NCBI RefSeq assembly: GCF_023630175.1
Contig: NZ_JALLIN010000010.1
Location: 1 to 64,000, forward strand
Source: Streptomyces cellostaticus
GTDB lineage: Bacteria; Actinomycetota; Actinomycetes; Streptomycetales; Streptomycetaceae
Length of the DNA stretch: 64,000 nucleotides
Direction: 5' to 3'
Shown here: positions 54,915 to 63,593 of the stretch, one piece after another
Numbering within the stretch: position 1 is the first letter of the stretch
Layout of the letters: the number at the start of each line of letters is the position of its first letter
The notes under the pieces: model-generated
The model's database searches: none
Told to the model about the DNA's origin: nothing
The model's input: the letters and a program-made list of their open reading frames with translations, nothing else
Program-made: the position numbers and the translations under genes

Positions 54915-56078
54915 GTGCGATCCATCTGGAACGGAGCCATCTCCTTCGGGCTCGTCAGCATTCCGATCAAGCTGGTGAACGCCACCGAGAGCCACTCGAT
55001 CTCCTTCCGCCAGATCCACACCGAGGACAGCGGCCGCATCCGCTACCGCAAGGTGTGCGAGCTCGAGGACCGCGAGGTCAGCCAGGCGGAGATCGGCAAG
55101 GCGTACGAGGACGCCGACGGCACGATCATCCCGATCTCCGACGAGGACCTGTCGCACCTCCCGATCCCGACCGCCCGGACGATCGAGATCGTCGCCTTCG
55201 TGCCGGCCGACCGGATCGACCCGCTCCAGATGGACGCGGCGTACTACCTCGCCGCGAGCGGCGCCCCGGCCGCCAAGCCGTACACCCTGCTGCGCGAGGC
55301 ACTCAAGCGCAGCAACAAGGTCGCCATCGCCAAGTACGCCCTGCGCGGCCGGGAACGCCTGGGGATGCTGCGCGTGGTGGGCGACGCCATCGCCATGCAC
55401 GGACTGCTCTGGCCGGACGAGGTACGCGCCCCGGAGGGTGTCGCCCCGGACGGCGACGTCACCGTCCGGGACAAGGAACTCGACCTCGCGGACGCGCTGA
55501 TGGACACCCTCGGCGAGGTCGACCTGGAGGACCTGCACGACGAGTACCGCGAGGCACTGGAGGAGGTCATCGCGGCCAAGGCGGCCGGCGAGACCCCGCC
55601 CGAGGCCCCCGAGCCCGCCGAGGGCGGCACGGTGCTGGACCTGATGGCGGCCCTGGAGAACAGCGTCCGTGCCGCCCGCGAGTCCCGGGGCGAGCGGCCG
55701 GCCACCGCGCGGACGGAGGAGGCCGAGGTCAGACCCCTCACCCGAGGTCGCTCGGCGCCCAAGGAGACGGGCGGCAAGAAGTCCACCGCGACGACCGCGG
55801 GGAAGGCGCCCGCGAAGGGGACCGCGGACTCGAAGAAGTCGACGGCGAAGCCCGCCCGTAGTGCGAAGAGGACCACGTCGGCGCGGAAGGCCGCGCAGTC
55901 CAAGGGACCGGCCGCCTCGTCCTCGTCCGCCTCCTCGGCCGAGCCCCCTGCCGAGTCCGGGTCAAGGTCCGCTGCCGGGTCCTCCGCCAAATCCACTCCC
56001 GGGTCCGCCGCTTCGGCCCGCCGGACGGCGAAGAAGACCCCGGCGAGGAAGACGGCCTCCCGGGGCCGATCGGCCTGA
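54915..56078 (+). CDS. ku: Ku protein (non-homologous end joining)
   Basis: 387 aa. The Ku core (VRSIWNGAISFGLVSIPIKL ... YKVCELEDREV-like ... DAAYYLAAS ... LRVVGDAIAMHGLLWPDEV) occupies residues 1-250. From ~255 to the end is a long Lys/Ala/Ser/Thr-rich tail with repeated Lys-Ser-Thr and Arg-Lys-Ala motifs, histone-H1-like, much longer than in minimal Ku proteins; such tails affect DNA binding and threading. GTG at 54915 with GGAGG. It binds double-strand ends and recruits LigD. Confidence 0.94.
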   Translation: MRSIWNGAISFGLVSIPIKLVNATESHSISFRQIHTEDSGRIRYRKVCELEDREVSQAEIGKAYEDADGTIIPISDEDLSHLPIPTARTIEIVAFVPADRIDPLQMDAAYYLAASGAPAAKPYTLLREALKRSNKVAIAKYALRGRERLGMLRVVGDAIAMHGLLWPDEVRAPEGVAPDGDVTVRDKELDLADALMDTLGEVDLEDLHDEYREALEEVIAAKAAGETPPEAPEPAEGGTVLDLMAALENSVRAARESRGERPATARTEEAEVRPLTRGRSAPKETGGKKSTATTAGKAPAKGTADSKKSTAKPARSAKRTTSARKAAQSKGPAASSSSASSAEPPAESGSRSAAGSSAKSTPGSAASARRTAKKTPARKTASRGRSA

Positions 56079-56110
56079 CGGCGGGGCGGGACCGGGGCCG
56101 CGGCGCGCCC

Positions 56111-56141
56111 GGGGCGGGGAATGGACCGGTATTCCCTCCCC
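56111..56141 (+). terminator. Hairpin after ku
   Basis: Imperfect stem GGGGCGGGGAAT / ATTCCCTCCCC with an 8-nt loop, 32 bp after the ku stop codon. Confidence 0.5.
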
Positions 56142-56172
56142 TCGTGCGGGACGACTCGGGCACGATGTGGGC

Positions 56173-57240
56173 GTGACTTACGTGGTGACCGTGACCATGG
56201 CCCCTGCCAAGGGCGCTCCGGAACTCGACGCGCTGCAGCGGGAGGGCGTCGCCTTCCTGCTGCGGAAGGGATTCGACTCGCTCGAAGCGGTCGAGGGACC
56301 GGACGGTATGGAGATCGAGCTGATGGACGACGTCATAGCCGCCCATGCCGGTGGCGCCCTGCTCAAACTCTTCGTGGACGCGCCGGCGCTGGAGTTCGCG
56401 GAGGACGCCGCCCGTGAGGTCGTGGCGGAACTGCTGGAACGCACCGAACCGCTCACCGACTGGCAGATCACCCGCTGCGCGGTGGAACTGAACTCCGCGC
56501 TCCTGCAGGAGAGCCTCGACGCCGCCGACGGCCCCGACGCCCCGCCCGCCGACCCGGCGGAACGCGCCCGCCGCCACGCCGCGGCCGAACCCGCGCCGGA
56601 GCAGGGTCGCCTCGACCCGGCCGAGGTCGAGGCCATGCGCGCGCGACTGCGCACCCTGGCGCCGGCCCTGAGGGCCTTCCCCCTCGACCTGTTCGGCTTC
56701 CACGACGACGAGGACGAGCGCGCGGTGTCCCGCGAGGCGGCCGAGGTCGCCGCGGGCGCGCTCGTCTTCGCCATCGACCTCCTGGTGGACGAACTCTTCA
56801 CCGACCTGGCCGGCCTGGAGGAGGACGGCCCCACGGTGGCCGAGAGCGACGCCACCTTCATGCTCCTGGACGACCTGCCCTCGCAGTACGCCGACGAGTA
56901 CACCGTCCTCTTCGCCCGCCGCCTCACCGTCACGGCGGTCACCCTGACGGCCCGCCTCACCCAGCCCCACTTCACCGGCCCCCACTGCGTGGCCGAGGAC
57001 ATCCTGCTGAGGGTCCTGCTCACCCAGGCCGAGGTCACGGCCGACCTCTACGACCTCCTCAGCGACGAGGTCACCACGGCCTTCGAGACCCTCACGGACA
57101 CCCTCGACGAGGACCCCGCCCACGACCCCCTGGACCATGCCCCACCCGGAGTGGAGAACTGGTTCACCCCCTTCGACGCCGAGAGCCCCGTCCATCCGTA
57201 CGCCACGAACGACGACGAGGAGTCCCTCCAGGGCCGGTGA
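56173..57240 (+). CDS. Conserved hypothetical acidic protein
   Basis: 355 aa, strongly acidic (many Asp/Glu, DEERAV, FHDDEDE), no signal or TM. N-terminal half has VTYVVTVTMAPAKG and LLRKGFDSLEAVEG; a disordered Ala/Pro-rich linker (about 120-150) separates it from a helical C-terminal half (LVFAIDLLVDELFTDLAGLEEDG). I do not recognise a family. GTG at 56173 is chosen because the frame upstream overlaps ku. Function unknown; position next to ku does not prove a repair role. Confidence 0.72.
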   Translation: MTYVVTVTMAPAKGAPELDALQREGVAFLLRKGFDSLEAVEGPDGMEIELMDDVIAAHAGGALLKLFVDAPALEFAEDAAREVVAELLERTEPLTDWQITRCAVELNSALLQESLDAADGPDAPPADPAERARRHAAAEPAPEQGRLDPAEVEAMRARLRTLAPALRAFPLDLFGFHDDEDERAVSREAAEVAAGALVFAIDLLVDELFTDLAGLEEDGPTVAESDATFMLLDDLPSQYADEYTVLFARRLTVTAVTLTARLTQPHFTGPHCVAEDILLRVLLTQAEVTADLYDLLSDEVTTAFETLTDTLDEDPAHDPLDHAPPGVENWFTPFDAESPVHPYATNDDEESLQGR

Positions 57241-57483
57241 CCACGCCCGCCGGCGGCAGCCCCCGGCCGGCTTCCCCGACGAGCGCCGTGCGGGAAACCG
57301 GCTCAGTGCCGCATCAGCCAGGGTCCGCCCCGTCCGGGCCACCGCCCGGCCCCGTGGCGGACGGCCGCGGCGGCGGCCGCAGCTCCCACGACCTGGACAT
57401 CGACATCCTCGGCGAGGCGGGCGCCCTCGAACGCCGATGCCCGCGGCCCGCGCGGCGATCACCACTGCCGGCAGGATGGCGCC

Positions 57484-57837
57484 ATGGAACGTGTGCTTGG
57501 AATCGGTGGGTACTTCCTGCGGGCCGCCGACCCGGCGGCCCTCGGCGCCTGGTACCGCGACTGCCTGGGCCTGGACGCGGACGAGCACGGCATGTGGCGA
57601 CAGCAGGCGGGCCCGACGGTCTTCGCGACGTTCGAGTCCGGCACCGACTACTTCGGCTCCCGCACCCAGCGGACCATGCTCAACTTCCGCGTCCGCGACC
57701 TGGACGCCATGCTCGCCCAACTGCGCGCCAGGGGAGCGGACGTGGAGGAGGGGACGCAGGACATGGAGGGCGTCGGCCGCTTCGGCTGGGTCACCGACCC
57801 CGAAGGCAACCGCGTCGAACTGTGGCAGCCCGCCTGA
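57484..57837 (+). CDS. VOC (glyoxalase/bleomycin-resistance-like) family protein
   Basis: 117 aa, one VOC domain: GIGGYFLRAADPAALGAWYRD at the start, MLNFRVRDLDAMLAQLRARG in the middle and GWVTDPEGNRVELWQPA with the metal Glu at the end. Metal-dependent isomerase, dioxygenase or binding protein; substrate unknown. ATG at 57484 with GCAGGA upstream. Followed by a long gene-free stretch. Confidence 0.88.
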   Translation: MERVLGIGGYFLRAADPAALGAWYRDCLGLDADEHGMWRQQAGPTVFATFESGTDYFGSRTQRTMLNFRVRDLDAMLAQLRARGADVEEGTQDMEGVGRFGWVTDPEGNRVELWQPA

Positions 57838-58475
57838 CCCGGCGCCCCTCACGCCGTCGGTGACGCGCCGGTGGCCCACCGAGCGGCCGGGGCACGAACC
57901 CCGGCCCCGCCCGAGCCGTCACGCCCGAGCGCCTCGCGCGCTCTGCCCGGCACGCCGTCCCTCATCGTCCTGACGGCCCCCACCGGAGGGCCCGCCGCGA
58001 ACTGCGGCAACCCTCGTGCCGGCAAGGAATGCGCACACCCCCTGTCGCGATCGTGTCGCGGCGGGCCCAGCCACGACCGAGCGCTGTGGCGGCCCACGCC
58101 TACGTGCGGACAACGGCTCGGGGCGCCCCGACCCGGAGGCGGCCTCGTCCGCGGGCGACTTCGACGGGAACCGGCCCGCATGGCTGCTCCGGGGCAACGG
58201 CCCGCCGGCGTGCCGTCCGTCCGCACGCGAGGAGCAGGAAAGGGGGTGGGGATCCGGAGCCGCTCGGGGCGTACAGGGCGGACCGCCAAGGGCTCCCGTC
58301 GGGGCCCGCACGGGCGGCCGGGTCCCCGACGGGACAGGGGTCCGTCCTCGTTCATGGCCGCGCGAGCCGAAGGGGGCATACTATCTGCTGATCGCTTGAT
58401 CGCCGCGCGAAACACCGTCCCGGGACCCACCGGGGAGCGGCGGTCTTCGAAAGCGCGGGGAGTGGGGGGATTGTC
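57838..58475. other. 638-bp gene-free stretch before the SPFH gene
   Basis: Open frames exist on both strands but lack ribosome sites and use Arg/Pro/Gly-rich shadow composition, so none is called. A short inverted repeat (GGGGC-ACGAA-CCCC) lies near 57890. Near 58377 CATACTATCTG contains a TACTAT -10-like hexamer about 95 bp before the SPFH GTG, a plausible promoter. No tRNA found. Confidence 0.5.
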
Positions 58476-59624
58476 GTGGGGCTGATGGACCGCATCCGCG
58501 GTGAGTTCATCGACATCATCGAATGGACCGACGACGGCCGGGACACCATCGTGTGGCGCTTTCCGCGCCACGGCAACGAGATCAAGATGGGCGCCCGGCT
58601 CGTGGTGCGCGAGTCGCAGGTGGCCGTCTTCGTCCTGGAGGGTCGGCTGGCCGACGTCTACCAGCCCGGCACGTACACCCTCAGCACCCAGAACATGCCG
58701 GTGCTGTCCACGCTGAAGGGCTGGAAGCACGGCTTCGAGTCGCCGTTCAAGGCCGAGGTCTACTTCGTCACCACCCGGCAGTTCACCGACTTCAAGTGGG
58801 GCACCCAGAACCCGGTGATCCTGCGGGACGCCGACTTCGGCATGGTCCGGGTCCGTGCCTTCGGCACCTTCGCCGCGAAGGTGGTGGACGCCGCCGCGCT
58901 GCTGCGCGAACTGGTCGGCACCGACCCGCAGTTCCGCACCGAGGAGGTCGCCGAGCACCTGCGGCAACTGATCGTCTCCAAGCTGGGCCCCGCGCTCGGC
59001 TCGTCCGGCGTGCCGCTGCTGGACCTCGCCACCCGGCAGGACGGCATCGGCCGGCAACTGGCCGAGGCCCTGACCCTGGAGCTGTCCTCCACCGGCATCG
59101 CCATCCCCCGGTTCTACATCGAGAACATCAGCGTCCCGCCGGAGATCGAGGCGGCGATCGACACCCGCTCCCGCATGACGATCACCGGCAACCTGGACGA
59201 CTACGCCAAACTCCAGGCGGCCGACGCGATCCCGATCGCCGCCGCCAACCCCGGCACCGGCGGCGACGCCCTCGGGCTGGGCGTGGGCATGGCACTGGGC
59301 CAGCGGATCGTGCAGAACGTCTCCGGTGCGGCGGCCCCCTCGGCCCCGGTGACGCCGGCCCCGGCACAGCCCGCTCCAGCCCCCGCACCCGCCGACGTCC
59401 CACCGCCGCTGCCCGCCGCGCCCCGCTGGTTCCTCGCGGTCGGCGGACAGCAGCAGGGCCCGTACGACGAGAGCGCGCTGGCCGGGCAGGTGGCGGCCGG
59501 CAACCTGACCCGCACCACGCTGGTCTGGCGCAGCGGGCAGGCCGCCTGGCAGCCCGCGGACCAGGTCCCGGAGCTGGCGGCGCTGCTCGCCGACGTCCCG
59601 CCGCCGCTGCCCCCGCAGGGCTGA
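58476..59624 (+). CDS. SPFH domain protein with C-terminal GYF-like domain
   Basis: 382 aa. Residues 1-250 form an SPFH/virion-core domain (VVRESQVAVFVLEGRLADVYQPGTYTL, EVYFVTTRQFTDFKWGTQNP, IAIPRFYIENISVPPEIEAAI). A Pro/Ala linker leads to a GYF_2 domain (WFLAVGGQQQGPYDESALAGQVAAG, TLVWRSGQAAWQPADQVPEL). There is no TM, so it is a peripheral scaffold. The zinc-ribbon membrane protein encoded 57 bp downstream is its likely anchor, similar to the ydjG-ydjI arrangement in Bacillus. GTG at 58476 after a G-rich ribosome site. Confidence 0.88.
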   Translation: MGLMDRIRGEFIDIIEWTDDGRDTIVWRFPRHGNEIKMGARLVVRESQVAVFVLEGRLADVYQPGTYTLSTQNMPVLSTLKGWKHGFESPFKAEVYFVTTRQFTDFKWGTQNPVILRDADFGMVRVRAFGTFAAKVVDAAALLRELVGTDPQFRTEEVAEHLRQLIVSKLGPALGSSGVPLLDLATRQDGIGRQLAEALTLELSSTGIAIPRFYIENISVPPEIEAAIDTRSRMTITGNLDDYAKLQAADAIPIAAANPGTGGDALGLGVGMALGQRIVQNVSGAAAPSAPVTPAPAQPAPAPAPADVPPPLPAAPRWFLAVGGQQQGPYDESALAGQVAAGNLTRTTLVWRSGQAAWQPADQVPELAALLADVPPPLPPQG

Positions 59625-59681
59625 GATCCGCCACCCGGAACATCCCGGCCACAGCTCACACAGGTCACAAGGAGAACTGAG

Positions 59682-60764
59682 TTGACGGATCAGGACGTCG
59701 CGCCGGCGCCGGATCGGGCGTTCCAGTGCGAGGCGTGCGGCGGGGTCAGCGAGTACGCGCCCGGGACGTACGTGCTGCGCTGCCCGTACTGCAAGCACGA
59801 GCAGGACATCACGCCGGTACCGCGGCAGGTGACCGAGCACCCGTTCGAGGAGCTGGCCGACCTGCCCCGCCGGGCAACCACGCCGGGCCGCGTGAAGGTG
59901 TACACCTGCCCCGGCTGCCACGCGGTGACCGAGAGCGACACGATCAGCGACAAGTGCCAGTTCTGCGCCACCCCGCTGGTCTCGGACGCCTCCAGCACCG
60001 AGCGCGTGGTGCCCGAGGCGGTACTGCCCTTCGGGGTGGGCCGCGAGAAGGCCCGTGACGCGCTGGCCGCGTGGACCGGGTCCCGCTGGTTCGCGCCCAA
60101 CGAGCTGAAGAGCGTCACCGAGGCCGAGACCTTCCGGGGCAGCTACCTGCCGCACTGGACGTACGACGCGCACACCGCCACCCGGTACACCGGCGAACGC
60201 GGCGAGCACTACTGGGTGGTGGAGGAGGACTCCGACGGCAGTACCCGCAGGGTGCGGCACACCCGCTGGCACCGCACCTCCGGGACGGTCGGCCGGTTCT
60301 TCGACGACGTGCTGGTGCCCGGCAGCCGCCAGGTGCCGGTGAAGGAACTGGACAAACTGGCCCCCTGGCCGCTCAGGGACACCGTCCCCTACCAGGAGGA
60401 GTACCTGGCGGGCTTCCGCACCGTCCGCTACGACGTCGAGCCGGAGGCCGGCCTGGAGTCGGCGAAGGCGCGCATGGCGCCGGTGATCCGCGCCGACTGC
60501 AAGCGGGACATCGGCGGCGACGAACAGCGGGTGCACTCGATGTCCACCCACTACAGCGGCGTCACCTACAAGCTGGTGCTGCTGCCCGTGTGGTTCCTGA
60601 CCTACATCCACGCCGGCAAGGCGTGGCCGGTGATGGTCAACGCCCGGACCGGCGAGGTCATCGGCGAGCGGCCGTACAGCGCGGTGAAGATCACCCTGGC
60701 GTCGGTGGGCGGCGCGCTGCTGATCGCCCTGGTGGTGCTGCTCGTGATGATGCTGCGCAACTGA
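59682..60764 (+). CDS. Zinc-ribbon membrane protein, SPFH partner
   Basis: 360 aa. Two zinc ribbons open the protein: CEAC...CPYC (residues 16-37) and CPGC...CQFC (about 76-95), TFIIB-like. A middle domain (RGSYLPHWTYDAHTATRYTGERG, FFDDVLVPGS) follows, and a single TM lies at the end (ITLASVGGALLIALVVLLVMM). Such proteins are often mis-annotated as helicase or primosomal proteins; no helicase motif exists. TTG start at 59682 with AAGGAG. Probably in one operon with the SPFH gene, forming a membrane stress or lipid-domain complex; role inferred. Confidence 0.82.
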   Translation: MTDQDVAPAPDRAFQCEACGGVSEYAPGTYVLRCPYCKHEQDITPVPRQVTEHPFEELADLPRRATTPGRVKVYTCPGCHAVTESDTISDKCQFCATPLVSDASSTERVVPEAVLPFGVGREKARDALAAWTGSRWFAPNELKSVTEAETFRGSYLPHWTYDAHTATRYTGERGEHYWVVEEDSDGSTRRVRHTRWHRTSGTVGRFFDDVLVPGSRQVPVKELDKLAPWPLRDTVPYQEEYLAGFRTVRYDVEPEAGLESAKARMAPVIRADCKRDIGGDEQRVHSMSTHYSGVTYKLVLLPVWFLTYIHAGKAWPVMVNARTGEVIGERPYSAVKITLASVGGALLIALVVLLVMMLRN

Positions 60765-60898
60765 CGGCGCCGTCCCCGGCCGTGCTCGGTCCCGGCGGGG
60801 ACGCCAGCGCTCACATCCGGGCCTGGCAGGCCGTGCCCGGATGTGGGCGGCGCCTGATCCACGGCCCGCCGACGAACCGGCGCACCGGGAGGGAAACG

Positions 60899-61393
60899 AT
60901 GGGTGCTCTGACCGACTACTTCCGCGCCGGCGACGCGGCATCGGTCGTACAGGCGCTGCGGCGCACGGGCGGCGGTCCCCTGCTCGGCCTCCGGCAACCG
61001 GAATTCGTCGGGTTCGAGGCCAAGCGCCTGGATCCGGCTGTCACCCTGGGAATGCTGATCGCTGCCATCAGGCGGGTTCCCTGGAACGTGGACCTCGTGG
61101 ACGAGACGACCATCTGGCCGACCACACAGCCTCCCGGCCCGGACGGCCCGGAGGACCACAACGACCCCTGGATGACGGGACCGTGGGTCTCCGAGCTCGG
61201 CACCGCGGTACGAGACACCCTGGCGGGAGTGCGTGAAGCGGACGTCGTGCCGGTCGTCGCCAGGTGGGTGCGGGCCGAGGAGCTTCGCCCGGCGCGCGTC
61301 GAGGACATGAGACCAGTGGCCGAGGAACTGTTCCACCTCGCCAGGCAGGCCCGCGAAGCCGACGAGCGGCTCTACTGCTGGATCTCCCTGTAG
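60899..61393 (+). CDS. Hypothetical protein
   Basis: 164 aa, ATG at 60899 after GGGAGGG. MGALTDYFRAGDAASVVQALRRTGG and FEAKRLDPAVTLGMLIAAI suggest an alpha/beta cytosolic protein; many Trp and Asp in DETTIWPTTQPPGPDGPED. No family recognised; the overall style resembles small immunity or accessory proteins that occur in Streptomyces as scattered paralogues. It marks the start of the accessory-looking end of the window. Confidence 0.7.
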   Translation: MGALTDYFRAGDAASVVQALRRTGGGPLLGLRQPEFVGFEAKRLDPAVTLGMLIAAIRRVPWNVDLVDETTIWPTTQPPGPDGPEDHNDPWMTGPWVSELGTAVRDTLAGVREADVVPVVARWVRAEELRPARVEDMRPVAEELFHLARQAREADERLYCWISL

Positions 61394-61567
61394 AGAACCG
61401 TCGCCCTTCCTCCCGGAGCCGCCTGGGCGGGCTTCCGGGCCGCCTGGGCGAGCATGCTGCTCAGGGCTGCCGGCCACGTTCGCGAGAAACCGGCTCCGGC
61501 TCGCTTTCCGTGACGCGTGCGCGGTGGGTGATGTTCGCTGGGAGACCAGTGGGACCGAAGGCGGGTC

Positions 61568-62133
61568 TCAGGTGCAGACGATGGGGCAGCCGCGTCGGAC
61601 CGAGGGCTGTGCAGCGCGCGGGAACAGCGCGACATAGAAGGTTGTGTCCAGGTCCTTGGTCCACGATCCTGTGCGAGGAGTGGCCGGTTCCTCTGCTTGG
61701 TGCCTGAACCACGTGCTCAGGTCGAGGTTGTCGAACGTCGCCTGGGTTTCGGCTGGCAGATCGATGGCTGCCGCCAGCTTCTCGGCGAGCGTCAGTACCT
61801 GGGGAGCGCCGGCCACCATGGACTCGTGGTCGTCGGACTCGATGGGCGACCAGATCTCCTCATCGAGCGAGAAGGGCACGAGCACGGCCCAGCCGCAGAG
61901 GATCTCCGATTCCTCTCGTGACGGATGCGTCTGGCACAAGGCGAGGAACCCAGTCATATCGGGGGTCAACTTTTCCTCGAAAGCCTGCCCTGAGCCAGGT
62001 TCGAAGTCCGTCTCTGCGGGGACGTCCTCGTAGGGCGGCAGCCCCGCCGCCTGAGTTCAGCGTTGAGCGCTGAAGCAACTTCACCCCATCCGTCCTCCTC
62101 GTCACCGAACCATTCCTCCACGCCGACGCTCAC
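61568..62133 (-). pseudogene. Hypothetical protein gene with one-base frameshift
   Basis: Two frames join into one plausible ~188-aa product: the first reads VGVEEWFGDEEDGWGEVA then NAELRRRG; the second continues LPPYEDVPAETDFEPG and runs through TGFLALCQTHPSREES to RGCPIVCT. The switch is at the CCCC run 62042-62045 (plus strand); one more C would restore the frame. As sequenced, only a 133-codon part from a TTG at 61969 is open. No family recognised. The proposed GTG start (62133) lies 8 bp from an integrase remnant on the other strand, so the 5' end may be damaged. Confidence 0.6.
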
Positions 62134-62140
62134 CAGAACG

Positions 62141-62398
62141 TACTACCGCGTGTGGCAGGAAGCTCGGCTGCTTGCACTGCCGCCGTCCGCCGCGGCCTCA
62201 CCGCTCGCAAGTCGGCCGTACGACCTTTGGCACTCGGCACTGTCGACGTGGCGCAACGCGGGCGTCGACCCCACCGAGGTTGCCGAGCGCGCCGGCAACG
62301 GCGTTGAGGTCCTGCTGACCTGCTACGCGAAGTGCCCCGACGGACGGCAGGGCGTCGTCAACCGTCGTCTCGAGGACCTGCTGCGCGAGTACGAGTAG
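62141..62398 (+). pseudogene. Tyrosine recombinase/integrase C-terminal remnant
   Basis: 86 codons matching the C-terminus of actinobacterial tyrosine integrases: YYRVWQEARLLAL, then RPYDLWHSALSTWRNAGVDP, TEVAERAGN, VEVLLTCYAKC and a LLREYE end. The conserved motif normally reads YDLRHSAL, so the catalytic Arg is Trp here, and the region before the nucleophile Tyr (TRYAKC in relatives as I recall) has Cys. The N-terminal two thirds are missing. A dead fragment of an integrated element. Confidence 0.82.
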
Positions 62399-62540
62399 CA
62401 CTCCTGCCCGCATCCGAGACCCCCGGCGTTCCGGCGGATTCCAGGGGCCTCGTTCCTTCCGCCCGGCACTGTGTGGTGGCCTGCCGGATCGGCAAAGAGG
62501 ATGAAAGCTCAAGGCGTGACCACGAGTTGCATCGTGGGGT

Positions 62541-63326
62541 TCAGGCTCCAGGGCGGGGGGTGCCCGGTGTCCTGCCTGCTGCTGTCTGCTCCTTGACACG
62601 CATCACCTCTCGCGCGGTTCCCACCAGAAAACCTGCCGCGAGCAGTCCGACCATCACGGAACCCAGCCGAATCCCGTCGGCGTCGGATCCGTCCAGACGG
62701 TCGGCGTGGCGGACCTCCTCGGGGGCCGACGGGTTGTAGACGACGGGTACGTGGCCTCCGGGCTTCGCGTCGCTTCCCGAGCCGTCGCCGACGTCGACAT
62801 CCGCCTGCACCGTGCTGGACGGTGTCGTGAAGCGCACGGTCAGGGAGTTCGCCTGGCCTCCCTCCGACCGGCCGGCAATGGCGACCACGGTCGCTTCGGT
62901 CCTGTCCCCGTGCTCCCGGAGGTTCTGCAGCAGATGGTCCTCCTGACCGGCTTTCCATCCCATGAATCCGGCCACGGTGGCGAACAGCAGGAAACCCACA
63001 GCAGTCGATCGGGCTTTGGCCCAGCGGGGGTCCAGCAGCGGCGATGGCACACCAGGTCCGGTGACCAGCCCCGTCGCGACGCGGCCCGGTGGAGGAATTC
63101 GGCTGGCCCAACGACGAGCCCAGCCCCATCGCCGGAGGAGCAAGCTCGCGACGGCGCCCGCTGCGGACAGTGCCACCGCGCCGCCGAAAACCTGGTTCCA
63201 GGTCAACTCGAACGGATCGAATGCGAGCCACACCACGAAGGCCGCGACGCCTGCCAGCGAGGCCCACCCCTTGAGAAAGCGGTACTCCCCCCGGCTGTCG
63301 CTTCGCACGGACCTGCGCTCACTCAT
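62541..63326 (-). CDS. Membrane protein with DUF3592-like domain
   Basis: 261 aa with four TM segments: LAGVAAFVVWLAFDPFELTW, GGAVALSAAGAVASLLL, TAVGFLLFATVAGFMGW and GSVMVGLLAAGFLVGTA. Between the last two lies a DUF3592-like beta domain (TEATVVAIAGRSEGG, LTVRFTTPSSTVQADVDVG, VPVVYNPSAPEEVRHAD). Function unknown; many such proteins sit in accessory regions. ATG at 63326 with GAGGAGG. A 267-bp gap without genes separates it from the transposase. Confidence 0.75.
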   Translation of the reverse strand: MSERRSVRSDSRGEYRFLKGWASLAGVAAFVVWLAFDPFELTWNQVFGGAVALSAAGAVASLLLRRWGWARRWASRIPPPGRVATGLVTGPGVPSPLLDPRWAKARSTAVGFLLFATVAGFMGWKAGQEDHLLQNLREHGDRTEATVVAIAGRSEGGQANSLTVRFTTPSSTVQADVDVGDGSGSDAKPGGHVPVVYNPSAPEEVRHADRLDGSDADGIRLGSVMVGLLAAGFLVGTAREVMRVKEQTAAGRTPGTPRPGA

Positions 63327-63593
63327 CTGCGCCTCCTCGCCCCGTTACGAGCTAGGACACACCGGTCGCCGCTGAGGTTGCAGTGGTGGCCGGCTCCGCG
63401 GCAGAGGCTCCGAGCCCCTGCTCGGAGGATCTATTCCCCGCGTTCCGCGTAATTCGGGGGTTCTAGAGGATCCGACGGGGTGAAGCAGCAGGCCAGGGCG
63501 TTGACGCTGGGGCCACGGGTAGAAAGTGCCTAGAGACGCGATTTTCCTGATTCGCCTGCGCTGGCCTGCGGCTTCGGCCTATTGTCTGGAGCC

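Noticed and set aside
57885-57920. tRNA-like hairpin
   Set aside because: A GGGGC-ACGAA-CCCC arm is present, but there is no acceptor stem, anticodon arm or TTC loop in the right spacing.
57871-58485. Possible gene in the 638-bp gap
   Set aside because: 204-codon frame lacks ribosome site and homology; sequence is Arg/Pro/Gly-rich in all frames.
59682-60764. Primosomal or helicase function
   Set aside because: No Walker or helicase motif; only zinc ribbons and a TM segment.
57849-60941. Minus-strand 1030-codon frame across the SPFH region
   Set aside because: Antisense to two genes with clear domains; no motif of its own.
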